From the NCBI RefSeq assembly GCF_031845265.1, contig NZ_JAVRBG010000010.1, positions 62,001 to 126,000 of the forward strand: a DNA stretch of 64,000 nucleotides, read 5' to 3'. Shown here piece by piece: positions 20,101-27,918 of this stretch. The stretch comes from Mesonia ostreae. GTDB lineage: Bacteria; Bacteroidota; Bacteroidia; Flavobacteriales; Flavobacteriaceae. Position 1 is the stretch's first letter, and each line of letters begins with the position of its first letter. The notes under the pieces were generated by a model that saw nothing but the letters and a program-made list of their open reading frames with translations, searched no databases and had not been told where the DNA came from. The position numbers were made by a program, and so were the translations under genes.

Positions 20101-20857
20101 TTTTTCTCATGATTATAATCGCGTAGAAATAAATAGAATGGGAGTTGAAGCAGGGTTAAAACAAGCAACGCCTTTTGGTAGTTATTTTGAATATATGCTT
20201 TCTTTTGAAACTGTAAAGTTAGGAGATGTGGAAAATAGGTATATCTCTAATTGGGGCACTGCGGACGGAAATGAATTTTTTGAAAGAAAATATTACGTAG
20301 GCGCTCATGCTACCTATAAATATGAAAGTTACGATGATGAGATAAATCCTACACGAGGTATGGATTTTGAGCTTACATTTGGCGGAAACCTTAATACGAC
20401 AGAGTTAGGGAATTCTTATGCTTACTTAAAACCGCATTTAGAATTTTACAATTCTATATCTAGAAATAGAAAATGGGTAATTAATTCTCACGTAGATTCT
20501 CAAATCAATATTGGTAATGGTTATGAGTTTTATCAAGCAGCTCAATTAGGTGGAGAAACTGGGTTGAGAGGTTACCGCAATGAAAGATTTTCTGGACAAA
20601 GATCGTTTTCTACTGGAGCAGATTTACGCTATAGTTTTAATCAATTTAGAACCCGATTTCTTCCTATTCAAATTGGTCTTTTTGCAGGAGGAGACTTGGG
20701 TAGAATTTGGCAATCAGAAGATGGAAGTGACAAATGGCATAGCGATTATGGAGGAGGTATTTTCATTAATAGTGCGCAATCTATCAATGGAAAATTCAGT
20801 ATGTTTAATGGCGAAGATGGGTGGCGTTTTAGCTTCGGTTTAGGGTTTACATTTTAA
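17126..20857 (+). CDS. Metallophosphoesterase fused to outer-membrane beta-barrel (lipoprotein)
   Basis: The 1243-residue protein starts with a lipoprotein signal ending in FSC (Cys19). Residues of about 45-390 are a calcineurin-like phosphoesterase with all metal motifs: GDAGYS, GDNIYP, GNHDWY, HHPL and GHEHN. A long middle region carries a GDWDRHQDQWRW segment. About 350 C-terminal residues form a BamA/surface-antigen-like barrel with a GGETGLRGYRNERFSGQ loop (the GLRGY motif of Omp85 proteins) and a terminal FSFGLGFTF ending in Phe, the usual BAM recognition signal. It is probably an outer-membrane enzyme with an unknown phosphoester substrate. It is monocistronic, with a terminator right after it. 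Confidence 0.9.
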   Translation: MRKNNIVLTIIAILVMFSCASFDPKYKDKEAQKSIVYPSQKELEHRFFLLGDAGYSQVGGTSLGILAFKSMLDSIQSKNSTTIFLGDNIYPAGMPPKGAPLRTQSEYRIDAQLDALETYEGNIIFIPGNHDWYDEGIHGLNEQRDYIENRLKKNNVWAPNTGCGFEVRELSEELTLIIIDSQWFLENWDNNPTINDNCSEIKTREAMLLELDSELKKNENKNVVVALHHPLITNGIHGGNYHFNKHLYPSQNKIPLPILGSLATLIRTTGGVSIQDAQNERYKNMVDRISTAASGYENVMFVSGHEHNLQYNVEDNIHQIVSGSGSKESYASLRNNGVFAFPGQGFAIYDVFKDGSTWVKFYRSIDNEPVLMFQQEVFEAKKKFDFIPLISEKVESPFIQTSIYEQEEAEKGVVYKSIFGNQYRNLYGKKIKAPVAYLDTLYGGMKVIRAGGGHQTRSLRLKDKQGRDYNLRALRKSALKLLQTVAFKDKHVSEDFENTLAEKAIQDFYTAAHPYAFMVVPDLSEAIDIYHTNPKIFYVPKQEALKEYNENYGDELYMLVERPEGGWMDSDKFGRPNEDIESTSGLFERLRRDEEYHLDEATYIRARIFDMLIGDWDRHQDQWRWSEFRDEEGNKTFKPIPRDRDQVFSNFDGAFFATLRGLTGFGNQFSTYGENISDIAWFNSSVVGLDRALLQNLGKEEWLNQAKYIQDRITDDVIETAFSKLPQEIQTEETTEKLKKELKGRRGNIVDIAEEYYNYFAKLAIVTATDKDDFIDITRLEDGSTNISIYRNIQGDRKYVVSYKTYLKEETNDIWIYGLDDDDVFSVVGESNHYIPIKIIGGQNNDIFKIENGKGITVYDHKSKPNTLDEIGNAKLRLTDKYSVNIYNKDKRIYSSTALQPGLAYNPDDGFQIGANAVLTNNRFKRNPFTSQHEIEATYYTAYNGFKINYDAQFANVLGDFNFAIGAHYTNNKYSTNFFGFGNETTNFAENGFSHDYNRVEINRMGVEAGLKQATPFGSYFEYMLSFETVKLGDVENRYISNWGTADGNEFFERKYYVGAHATYKYESYDDEINPTRGMDFELTFGGNLNTTELGNSYAYLKPHLEFYNSISRNRKWVINSHVDSQINIGNGYEFYQAAQLGGETGLRGYRNERFSGQRSFSTGADLRYSFNQFRTRFLPIQIGLFAGGDLGRIWQSEDGSDKWHSDYGGGIFINSAQSINGKFSMFNGEDGWRFSFGLGFTF

Positions 20858-20880
20858 AGTGTAATTAGATAGTAAGATAA

Positions 20881-20912
20881 AAAAATCCGCTTTTAAAAAA
20901 GCGGATTTTTTT
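20881..20912 (+). terminator. Intrinsic terminator
   Basis: AAAAATCCGCTTTT (20881-20894) pairs with AAAAGCGGATTTTT (20897-20910), with a 2-nt loop and trailing T. It lies 24 bp after the phosphoesterase-barrel stop. Confidence 0.9.
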
Positions 20913-20913
20913 A

Positions 20914-20951
20914 TCTCAAATCTCAAATCTCAAATCTCAAATCTCAAATCT
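20914..20951. repeat. Heptanucleotide tandem repeat (TCTCAAA)x5
   Basis: Five exact TCTCAAA units plus a partial TCT run from just after the terminator into the stop codon of the mscS gene (20950-20952). Copy-number change here would sit at the mscS 3' end and could alter the last codon only if it disturbed the stop. Confidence 0.9.
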
Positions 20952-21906
20952 AATTTTCATTAGATGAAGAATTTTCTGAATTAGAATTAATCTGAATGGT
21001 TTCAGATCTAAACTTATTTTTTCCAAAGTCAAGTGTTCTAATTGGGAAAGGAATATTAATATCGTGTTCTTTAAAAGCTTTCCAAATCGCTAAAATGGCT
21101 TTATGTTTAGCAAATAGAACATCTCTTTGTTTGCTTACATCTGTCCAAAATCGTACTACAAAATTTATAGAACTTCCACCAAATTCGGTGTAAGCAAATT
21201 CTACTTTTTCGCCTTCGCTTTGTTCAAAAGCATCTTGTATCACTTTAACAGCAATTTCTTCAACTTCGTTTAAATCGCATTCATACCCCACTCCACACCC
21301 TAGCATGACTCGGGATCGAGCCGTATTAGAGAAGTTTTTAAATGGACTATCTACAATCTTGACATTGGGAATGACGACTAGGTTATTATCAGATTGTTTA
21401 ATAACAACATTGCGTAGATTTACTTCTTGTACTTCTCCGGCAAAATCGTTGCTCTCTATCCAATCACCTACTTCTAGCTCTGGTCTAAAACTCAAAATTA
21501 CCCCAGAGAAAGTGTTATGAAGCGTACCTTGTAAAGCTAGACCTAGGGCAAGACCTATAACCCCAGCACCTGCTAAAACAGACGTCAAAACTTTATTTAA
21601 ATCTAAAACACCCAGCGCTATAAAGAAACCAATAGCGATGATGATAATTTTCACAAAACTACCTGTAATATTTAGAATAGAGGCACTAACATTTCGCTTC
21701 CTCATAAGTTTGTTAACAAACTTCACTACGAGTTTGGCAATGAATACAAAAAGTATCATCACCACAATGGCTAAAATAAAATTAGGCAGATTGAGTATAA
21801 TTTTATTTACCCAACCTGCCATTTTATCCCAAATCCCAGATACGGAATCGGTAATATTGAAGACTTCTTCTTTTTTATCCTGAATAAAACTTAAAAATCT
21901 AATCAT
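20950..21906 (-). CDS. Small-conductance mechanosensitive channel (MscS family)
   Basis: The 318-residue protein has an N-terminal amphipathic region, transmembrane helices (LPNFILAIVVMILFVFIAKLVV and IIIIAIGFFIALGVL), the pore helix VLAGAGVIGLALGLALQGTLHNTFSG (the Ala/Gly-rich TM3 of MscS), and a beta domain with RPFEVGDW-like text (FRPELEVGDWIE). It should open under membrane tension to release solutes. Its ATG directly abuts the TAG stop of dps (TAGATG), so the two are almost certainly translated from one mRNA. The Ser/Asn-rich tail (NSNSENSSSNEN) is next to the heptamer repeat. Confidence 0.93.
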   Translation of the reverse strand: MIRFLSFIQDKKEEVFNITDSVSGIWDKMAGWVNKIILNLPNFILAIVVMILFVFIAKLVVKFVNKLMRKRNVSASILNITGSFVKIIIIAIGFFIALGVLDLNKVLTSVLAGAGVIGLALGLALQGTLHNTFSGVILSFRPELEVGDWIESNDFAGEVQEVNLRNVVIKQSDNNLVVIPNVKIVDSPFKNFSNTARSRVMLGCGVGYECDLNEVEEIAVKVIQDAFEQSEGEKVEFAYTEFGGSSINFVVRFWTDVSKQRDVLFAKHKAILAIWKAFKEHDINIPFPIRTLDFGKNKFRSETIQINSNSENSSSNEN

Positions 21907-22398
21907 CTATATTTTTGAGTGGGTTTCCTTAGTCTTCATTAACCAAGCATCTAGCATCCAGCTTGTCTTCTCTAACTCTCTAATGTAAGCACCAATTAAA
22001 TCGATGGTACCTTCATCACCACCTTCATCAGCTACTTCTACAACCTTACTCATTTGAGAAAGTAATTTTCCGTGGTCTTCTAAAAGCTCTTTCACCATCT
22101 GCTTATCAGATTTTTCTGAAGGTGACTCTTGCAAGTTAGACAGTTTTAAATACTCAGAATAATTGCTGTTAGGTTGGTATCTTAAAGTTAAAATACGTTC
22201 TGCGATCTCATCAATTTTAAGCATTGCATCATCGTACATCTCTTCAAATTTTTCGTGCAAATAGAAAAAACTCTCTCCTACAATATTCCAGTGGTAATTT
22301 CTTAATTTCTGATAATATAAATGATAATCTGCCAACAGTACGTTGAGTTGCTCTACCGTTTTAATCGTCGATTTTTTATCTAAATTTAAATACTTCAT
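21907..22398 (-). CDS. dps: Dps-family DNA-binding ferritin-like protein
   Basis: The 163-residue protein has the Dps signature LLADYHLYYQKLRNYHWNIVG with the ferroxidase His residues, then FFYLHEKFEEMYDDAMLKIDEIAERI supplying the Asp and Glu ligands. Dps proteins assemble as dodecamers that oxidise and store iron and protect DNA during stress. The length is typical. It is the first gene of a dps-mscS pair with zero intergenic bases, which links iron or oxidative and osmotic stress responses in one transcript. Confidence 0.93.
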   Translation of the reverse strand: MKYLNLDKKSTIKTVEQLNVLLADYHLYYQKLRNYHWNIVGESFFYLHEKFEEMYDDAMLKIDEIAERILTLRYQPNSNYSEYLKLSNLQESPSEKSDKQMVKELLEDHGKLLSQMSKVVEVADEGGDEGTIDLIGAYIRELEKTSWMLDAWLMKTKETHSKI

Positions 22399-22503
22399 AG
22401 CTTTAATTTATAATTTTTTGTTTTGTGATTCGAAAATACAATAGTTAAAAGATTTAAAAGTCAAATAAACTGGCTTTAATAAAATTTTAACCTGAATTAA
22501 ACT

Positions 22504-22806
22504 CTACTTAATTTTTAATTTTTTTAGAATCTCTTTAGATATTTGGCTAGCTTCTGCGCCATAGACATCAGTAAGTAAACCTTTTTTATTGTTAGAGGTG
22601 GTAATGGCATATAAAATAGAATTATCTCCTGGATTACTCATTCCTTCAAAACGAAGTACTTTATCAACTTCAAATTCTTTTGCCGTATATTTTTCTTTAT
22701 CTTTTTTATTTTCTAAATGCTCATCTACAAGGTTAAAATCGATGGTATATCCTTCCTCTAATTTTAATTTATTAATAGCTTGAGATAATGTCCCGTAATC
22801 TTTCAT
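22504..22806 (-). CDS. Small conserved Bacteroidota protein (often mislabelled phosphoribosylpyrophosphate synthetase)
   Basis: The 100-residue protein opens MKDYGTLSQAINKLKLEEGYTIDFNL and has a VDKVLRFEGMSNPGDNSILYAI core and a GLLTDVYGAEASQISKEI end. This layout is common in a small Bacteroidota family frequently annotated as PRPP synthetase, although it has no PRPP-synthetase motif and is far too short. The fold is probably a small alpha/beta domain. Function is unknown. It stands alone between dps and dnaN on the same strand, with gaps of about 100-170 bp. Confidence 0.75.
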   Translation of the reverse strand: MKDYGTLSQAINKLKLEEGYTIDFNLVDEHLENKKDKEKYTAKEFEVDKVLRFEGMSNPGDNSILYAITTSNNKKGLLTDVYGAEASQISKEILKKLKIK

Positions 22807-22911
22807 AATTTAAAGTTTAATTTATTTGTTAATTTAGTAGTAAACCACCTCAAAATCAACTTTTACTTTGGGTTTAATATAAATTTAACGCCTTAAAAAA
22901 TTGAAATAAAG

Positions 22912-22935
22912 AAACCCGACAAAATTTGCCGGGTT
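22912..22935 (-). terminator. Weak hairpin downstream of dnaN
   Basis: An imperfect stem AAACCCG-CAAA/TTTG-CGGGTTT is formed 43 bp after the dnaN stop, but a T run does not directly follow on the minus strand, so it is a weak terminator call. Confidence 0.4.
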
Positions 22936-22977
22936 TAGAGTGGTTAACGGTTATAATTGGTTAGTTAGTTGCTGTTT

Positions 22978-24096
22978 TTAGCTGTTAAGCATCACAGGCA
23001 TGACAAGCATAGTGACTTTTTCACCTTCATCGAGGCCGTCTTTTGGCGTTAAAATACCTGCTCTATTAGGAAGACTCATTTCTAGTTGAACTTCGTTTGC
23101 ATTTAGGTTATTTAGCATTTCAGTTAAGAAACGCGAGTTGAAACCAATTTGCATATCGTCTCCTTGATAGTCACAAGTTAAACGCTCTTCTGCTTTATTG
23201 TTGTAATCAATATCTTCCGCAGAAATATTTAATTCCGCGCCAGCGATCTTTAATTTTACTTGGTGAGTTGTTTTATTAGAGAAAATAGAAACCCTTCTCA
23301 CTGAACTTAAAAACTGACTTCTATCTATCGTTAATTTATTAGGATTCTCCTTAGGGATTACCGCTTCGTAATTAGGATATTTACCATCAATCAATCGACA
23401 AACCAATTGGGTTTCATCAAAAGAAAATTTGGCGTTAGAGTCGTTGTATTCAATCAAAACATCACTATCGCTTCCAGATAAAATCGCCTTTAATAAAGTT
23501 AAAGGTTTTTTAGGCATAATATATTCTGCCGTTTGGGTAGCGGTAACATCTTCTCTGGTATATTTTACCAGTTTGTGCGCATCTGTAGCAACAAAAGTTA
23601 AGCCTTCTGTAGAGAATTGAAAAAATACTCCGCTCATCACAGGTCTTAAATCATCGTTTCCAGAAGCAAAAATGGTTTTGCTAATCGCTGTAGATAAAAC
23701 TTCTGCAGGAATAATGGTTTGACTAGGATCTTCCAATTCTACCGCATTAGGAAATTCTTCCCCATCGGCGTATGCTAAAGCGTATTTACCGTGACTAGAA
23801 CTTAATTCTAAAGTTCCGTTTTCTTCGATAATAAAGGTAAGAGGCTGCTCTGGAAATGTTTTTAGAGTGTCTAGAAGTAATTTCGCAGGAACAGCTATTT
23901 TTCCATTAGAGTCGGAATCTACTTCCAATACGGCAGACATAGTCGTTTCTAAGTCTGAAGCAGATACTTTAAGTTGGTTCTCATTTAATTCAAACAAAAA
24001 GTTATCTAAAATTGGTAACGTATTGCTGTTATTGATAACTCCTCCTAAAATCTGAAGTTGTTTTAGTAAATATGAACTTGATACTATAAATTTCAT
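22978..24096 (-). CDS. dnaN: DNA polymerase III beta sliding clamp
   Basis: The 372-residue protein has the clamp's three-domain pattern, with start MKFIVSSSYLLKQLQILGGVI, the ILDNFLFELNENQLKVSASDLETTM strand-helix text and a C-terminal LVMPVMLN matching the usual PM(R/L) end. It forms the homodimeric ring that tethers polymerase III and binds many repair proteins. A TATATTTG -7-like element lies at 24125-24132 on the minus strand. It is not next to dnaA here, which is usual in Flavobacteriaceae. Confidence 0.97.
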   Translation of the reverse strand: MKFIVSSSYLLKQLQILGGVINNSNTLPILDNFLFELNENQLKVSASDLETTMSAVLEVDSDSNGKIAVPAKLLLDTLKTFPEQPLTFIIEENGTLELSSSHGKYALAYADGEEFPNAVELEDPSQTIIPAEVLSTAISKTIFASGNDDLRPVMSGVFFQFSTEGLTFVATDAHKLVKYTREDVTATQTAEYIMPKKPLTLLKAILSGSDSDVLIEYNDSNAKFSFDETQLVCRLIDGKYPNYEAVIPKENPNKLTIDRSQFLSSVRRVSIFSNKTTHQVKLKIAGAELNISAEDIDYNNKAEERLTCDYQGDDMQIGFNSRFLTEMLNNLNANEVQLEMSLPNRAGILTPKDGLDEGEKVTMLVMPVMLNS

Positions 24097-24260
24097 GTGA
24101 ATGCAATTGAAAATTTAATATCTACAAATATATTTTAATAACTGAACAAATGCCATAATGCTTCCTATTTTTATTAACATAGATACCCACAATTGTTGTA
24201 TAACTTTTAGAATTGTAAAATTGCCACTATATATTGAGCATATAGAACAATATTTTTAGT

Positions 24261-24268
24261 TACTTTTG
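24261..24268 (+). promoter_or_regulatory. -7 promoter element of pyrR-pyrB (TACTTTTG)
   Basis: TACTTTTG fits TAnnTTTG and lies 29 bp before the pyrR ATG. The implied leader is only about 23 nt, too short for a PyrR-type terminator/antiterminator. Confidence 0.45.
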
Positions 24269-24297
24269 TTAATCAAAATACCGAATTTCTTTCTTAC

Positions 24298-24837
24298 ATG
24301 AGTCAAAAACTTTTACTTAACGCCAAAGAGATAGAAATTATCTTACATCGACTGTCTTGTCAGTTGTTAGAAAAACATTCAGATTTTTCTGAAACCGTTT
24401 TAGTGGGAATTCAACCCAGAGGAACTTTTTTGGCTAACAGAATTCAAAAAATTTTAAAGGAAGATTACGCTTTGCCAGAAGTGAAAACAGGAAAACTGGA
24501 CATTACATTTTATAGAGACGATTTTAGAAGACTAGGTAAAACTTTAGAAGCTAACAAAACAAAAATAGATTTTTTGGTTGAAGATAAGAATGTTGTGTTT
24601 ATAGATGACGTTCTCTTTACAGGGCGTAGCATACGTGCCGCTTTAACCGCTATACAATCCTTTGGGAGACCTAAAGAGATAGAACTGTTAACGCTTATAG
24701 ATAGAAGGTTTAGCAGGCATTTGCCTATACAGCCCGATTATAATGGGAGGCGAGTAGATGCCATTAACGATGAGAAAGTGTTGGTAAATTGGGTAGAAAA
24801 CGCAAATGAAGACAGTGTTTATCTTGTAAAAAAATAA
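24298..24837 (+). CDS. pyrR: PyrR bifunctional pyrimidine regulator / uracil phosphoribosyltransferase
   Basis: The 179-residue type I phosphoribosyltransferase has the PRPP loop NVVFIDDVLFTGRSIRAAL (residues 98-116) and the VGIQPRGTFLANRI segment, and matches PyrR length. In Firmicutes it binds pyr mRNA leaders; in other phyla it may act mainly as UPRTase. The gene is 7 bp upstream of pyrB, so one transcript is likely. No attenuator is visible between the putative promoter and this start. Confidence 0.92.
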   Translation: MSQKLLLNAKEIEIILHRLSCQLLEKHSDFSETVLVGIQPRGTFLANRIQKILKEDYALPEVKTGKLDITFYRDDFRRLGKTLEANKTKIDFLVEDKNVVFIDDVLFTGRSIRAALTAIQSFGRPKEIELLTLIDRRFSRHLPIQPDYNGRRVDAINDEKVLVNWVENANEDSVYLVKK

Positions 24838-24844
24838 CGCATTT

Positions 24845-25771
24845 ATGAGTGAATTAAGTGTAGACCACTTATTGGGAATTAAATATCTTAAAGCAGAAGA
24901 TATAGAACTTATTTTTAAGACTGCAGATCATTTTAAAGAAGTGATCAACCGTCCCATAAAAAAGGTTCCTTCGCTTAGGGACATAACTATTGCCAATCTC
25001 TTTTTTGAAAACAGTACCCGCACCAGACTTTCATTTGAGTTGGCAGAAAAGCGTCTTAGTGCTGATATTGTGAACTTCTCTGCCGCTTCTTCTTCCGTAA
25101 AGAAAGGAGAAACGCTTATTGATACGGTGAACAATATCTTGTCTATGAAAGTGGATATGGTAGTGATGAGACACCCCAATCCCGGTGCTGCGGTATTTTT
25201 ATCTCAACATGTAGATGCAAAAATTATTAATGCGGGAGATGGCGCGCACGAGCATCCCACGCAAGCTTTGTTAGATTCTTATTCTATCAAGGAAAAGTTG
25301 GGAAATGTTAAAGGAAAAAAGGTGGTGATTGTTGGTGATATTTTACACAGTAGAGTAGCTTTAAGTAATATTTTTGCCCTACAAATGCAAGGCGCGAAAG
25401 TAAAAGTATGCGGTCCAAAAACTTTAATTCCCAAACATATTGAAGAATTAGGAGTAGAGGTAGAGACCAATCTTATAAAAGCTTTAGAATGGTGCGATGT
25501 AGCCAATATGTTACGGGTACAAAACGAGCGTATGGATATGACTTACTTCCCCAGCACACGAGAATATACGCAGCAATATGGAGTCAATAAAAAAATATTA
25601 GATCAATTAGGAAAAGAAATTGTGATTATGCATCCTGGTCCTATTAATAGAGGAGTAGAAATAACCAGTGATGTGGCAGATTCTAAACACGCCATTATAT
25701 TAGATCAAGTTCAAAATGGAGTCGCCGTAAGAATGGCCGTAATTTATCTCTTGGCTTCAAAAATTAAATAA
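24845..25771 (+). CDS. pyrB: Aspartate carbamoyltransferase catalytic subunit
   Basis: The 308-residue enzyme makes carbamoyl-aspartate, the committed step of pyrimidine synthesis. It has the carbamoyl phosphate loop FENSTRTRLSFE (STRTR at 57-61), HPTQALLDSYSI, VGDILHSRVA and HPGPINRGVEI. Its length is normal for ATCase catalytic chains. No pyrI regulatory subunit is nearby. It follows pyrR closely and precedes the 112-residue gene by 2 bp, so the run pyrR-pyrB-(112 aa)-rnz behaves as one operon. Confidence 0.97.
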   Translation: MSELSVDHLLGIKYLKAEDIELIFKTADHFKEVINRPIKKVPSLRDITIANLFFENSTRTRLSFELAEKRLSADIVNFSAASSSVKKGETLIDTVNNILSMKVDMVVMRHPNPGAAVFLSQHVDAKIINAGDGAHEHPTQALLDSYSIKEKLGNVKGKKVVIVGDILHSRVALSNIFALQMQGAKVKVCGPKTLIPKHIEELGVEVETNLIKALEWCDVANMLRVQNERMDMTYFPSTREYTQQYGVNKKILDQLGKEIVIMHPGPINRGVEITSDVADSKHAIILDQVQNGVAVRMAVIYLLASKIK

Positions 25772-25773
25772 GC

Positions 25774-26112
25774 ATGAAAATAGTAGAAAAAGACTTTTAT
25801 ACCGTTGTAGAAGATGAAAAAGATGATATTAAAAAGTTTGCTTCTTATTTAAAAGGAGCAGGAAATAAAGATATTGCAGATAAAAATTTGGTGGTTGATA
25901 TTTTAAAATATAAACAATTAGATTTATCAGATTTATTAGCCTTTTTACCGATCTCTAACCAACATCGTTCGCAAAAAAAATCTTTTGTTTTGGTAAGTGA
26001 AACTTTAATGATAGATGATGTTCCGCCAGAGTTGATGGTGGTGCCTACCCTGCTAGAAGCAAAAGATGTTATTCAAATGGAAGAGATAGAGCGCGATTTA
26101 GATGCGTTTTAA
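25774..26112 (+). CDS. RNase Z-associated hypothetical protein
   Basis: The 112-residue protein starts 2 bp after pyrB and ends about 16 bp before rnz. It has an alternating alpha/beta pattern (LVVDILKYKQLDLSDLLAFLPI, SFVLVSETLMIDDVPPELMVVPTLLEAKDVIQMEEIERDL) reminiscent of a STAS-like fold. A small protein of this kind commonly precedes ribonuclease Z in Flavobacteria. It has no catalytic motif, signal peptide or membrane segment. The function is unknown; a partner of RNase Z is only inferred from position. Confidence 0.75.
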   Translation: MKIVEKDFYTVVEDEKDDIKKFASYLKGAGNKDIADKNLVVDILKYKQLDLSDLLAFLPISNQHRSQKKSFVLVSETLMIDDVPPELMVVPTLLEAKDVIQMEEIERDLDAF

Positions 26113-26128
26113 GTTTTAAAACCTATTG

Positions 26129-27040
26129 ATGATGCAATTAACGATTCTCGGCTGCTACGCTGCTACTCCGCGTACCTATAACCACACAACTTCGCAGGTA
26201 TTAAACATCGCTAATCATATGTTTTTAATAGATTGCGGAGAGGGAACACAAATGCAGTTGAGAAGACAAAAAGTAAAGTTTTCTCGCATCAAACATGTGT
26301 TTATTTCTCATCTTCACGGGGATCATTTTTTTGGCCTTATCGGACTTGTTTCTACGTTCAATTTATTGGGAAGAGAAACCGATTTGCACATTTATGGTCC
26401 TAAAGGAATTAAAGAAATCATCACCTTACAACTGAAGATGTCGAAATCGTGGACTGGTTACGGCTTGTATTTTCACGAATTAAGCAGTAATTCTCCAGAA
26501 CTTATTTTTGAAAACGACAAAGTAACGGTAGAAACCATTCCTTTAGATCATCGCGTGTATACCAACGGTTATTTATTTAAAGAGAAAGAAGGAGACCGCA
26601 AATTGCTGATGAATGAAGTGCTTAATTATGATATTGACAAAGCCTATTACAGAAGTATTAAAAAAGGAAAAGATGTTACTTTAGAAGATGGAACGCTAGT
26701 TAAAAACGAATTACTAACCAGTGCGCCACCACCTATAAAAAGTTATGCTTTTTGTAGTGATACCGCTTATTTACCTTCAATTACCAATCAAATAAAGGGA
26801 GTTACGGCTTTATACCATGAGTCGACATTTTTAGAATCGCACGAACATTTATGTAAGCCTACCAAGCATTCTACCGCTAAACAAGCAGCGCTAATCGCCA
26901 AAGAAGCGGAAGCCAAACAACTCATTTTAGGACATTATTCTACCCGTTACGATGATCTTCAATTGTTTAAAGAAGAAGCAGAAACTTATTTTATAAATGT
27001 AACTTTGGCAGAAGACGGAAAAAGATTTTCTTTTGATTAA
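26129..27040 (+). CDS. rnz: Ribonuclease Z (tRNA 3' processing)
   Basis: The 303-residue metallo-beta-lactamase protein removes 3' trailers from tRNA precursors. It has the motif FISHLHGDHFFG, an upstream IDCGEGTQMQLRR segment, the CSDTAYLPSI and LYHESTFLESH motifs, and a HPTKHSTAKQAALIAKEA-like signature (CKPTKHSTAKQAALIA) with LILGHYSTRY at the end. The start is ambiguous between TTG 26126, ATG 26129 and ATG 26132; 26129 or 26132 is preferred because ATG outweighs TTG. The gene ends the pyr cluster and is followed by a 222-bp gap with no feature I can name. Confidence 0.93.
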   Translation: MMQLTILGCYAATPRTYNHTTSQVLNIANHMFLIDCGEGTQMQLRRQKVKFSRIKHVFISHLHGDHFFGLIGLVSTFNLLGRETDLHIYGPKGIKEIITLQLKMSKSWTGYGLYFHELSSNSPELIFENDKVTVETIPLDHRVYTNGYLFKEKEGDRKLLMNEVLNYDIDKAYYRSIKKGKDVTLEDGTLVKNELLTSAPPPIKSYAFCSDTAYLPSITNQIKGVTALYHESTFLESHEHLCKPTKHSTAKQAALIAKEAEAKQLILGHYSTRYDDLQLFKEEAETYFINVTLAEDGKRFSFD

Positions 27041-27262
27041 TAGGATTGACTAGAAAAACCTTCTGATTTTTTGCTGAAATTGATTTTACACAGAGTGATT
27101 AGACATAGTTTAAATTTAAACACTTCTGTTTATCAGCTAGTTAAAAACAAGTCTTGTTTCTTGGTTCCAGCAGTATTGGGTCTGTTTACGTCTCAACCTT
27201 ATAAATTGATTAAACTTTATACATTCATTTTTTCCCTAAGCTAGATTCTTGTAAATTGCAAT

Positions 27263-27907
27263 ATGGAAAAAGACTTGCAAAATTATCGTAAATCTTACGA
27301 GAAATCAGAATTAAACTCAGGTCAGCTTCAAGCTGATCCTCTTATTCTTTTTAAAGAGTGGTTTACAGAAGTAGAGAAAGCACAATTGGTAGAAGAGGTA
27401 AATGCTATGAGTTTAAGTACGGTTGGGGAAGATGGTTTCCCTAAAACGCGTATTGTACTGCTTAAGAAATTCTCTGAAGATGGATTTATTTTTTACACCA
27501 ACTACAAAAGTGAAAAAGGCTTAGCTATAGAAAAGCATCCCAAAGTATGCTTATCCTTCTTTTGGCCAGCAGCAGAGCGGCAAGTCATCATTAAAGGAAC
27601 GGTAGGGAAAGTTTCTAGTGAAGAGTCTGATGCTTATTTTTCTTCTCGACCAAGAGGAAGTCAGATGGGGGCAATGGTCTCGCCGCAAAGTAATCCCATT
27701 CCAGATCGCGAATTTTTGGAAAAGAAATTAGAAGAACTTCAACAAGAAGATGGCGATTTTAAACGCCCAGAAACTTGGGGAGGATACCTTGTGAAACCTC
27801 AGGAAATGGAGTTTTGGCAGGGAAGAGCTAATAGATTACACGACAGGTTTGTTTATCAGCGAGAAGATTCAAACCAAGATTGGAAGATTCTTCGTTTAGC
27901 ACCATAA
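27263..27907 (+). CDS. pdxH: Pyridoxamine 5'-phosphate oxidase
   Basis: The 214-residue FMN enzyme oxidises pyridoxine or pyridoxamine phosphate to pyridoxal phosphate. It shows PKTRIVLLKKF, GFIFYTNYKSEKG, SFFWPAAERQVIIKG, SRPRGSQMGAMVSPQS and the C-terminal EFWQGRANRLHDRFVY with the substrate-binding Arg and His. The length is normal. It lies 11 bp upstream of the SixA-like gene, so those genes may be cotranscribed. Confidence 0.96.
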   Translation: MEKDLQNYRKSYEKSELNSGQLQADPLILFKEWFTEVEKAQLVEEVNAMSLSTVGEDGFPKTRIVLLKKFSEDGFIFYTNYKSEKGLAIEKHPKVCLSFFWPAAERQVIIKGTVGKVSSEESDAYFSSRPRGSQMGAMVSPQSNPIPDREFLEKKLEELQQEDGDFKRPETWGGYLVKPQEMEFWQGRANRLHDRFVYQREDSNQDWKILRLAP

Positions 27908-27918
27908 TCTTATAATAT

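Noticed and set aside
24097..24297. Riboswitch or PyrR attenuator upstream of pyrR
   Set aside because: No hairpin and T run or conserved PyrR-binding loop lies between the -7 box and the start codon.
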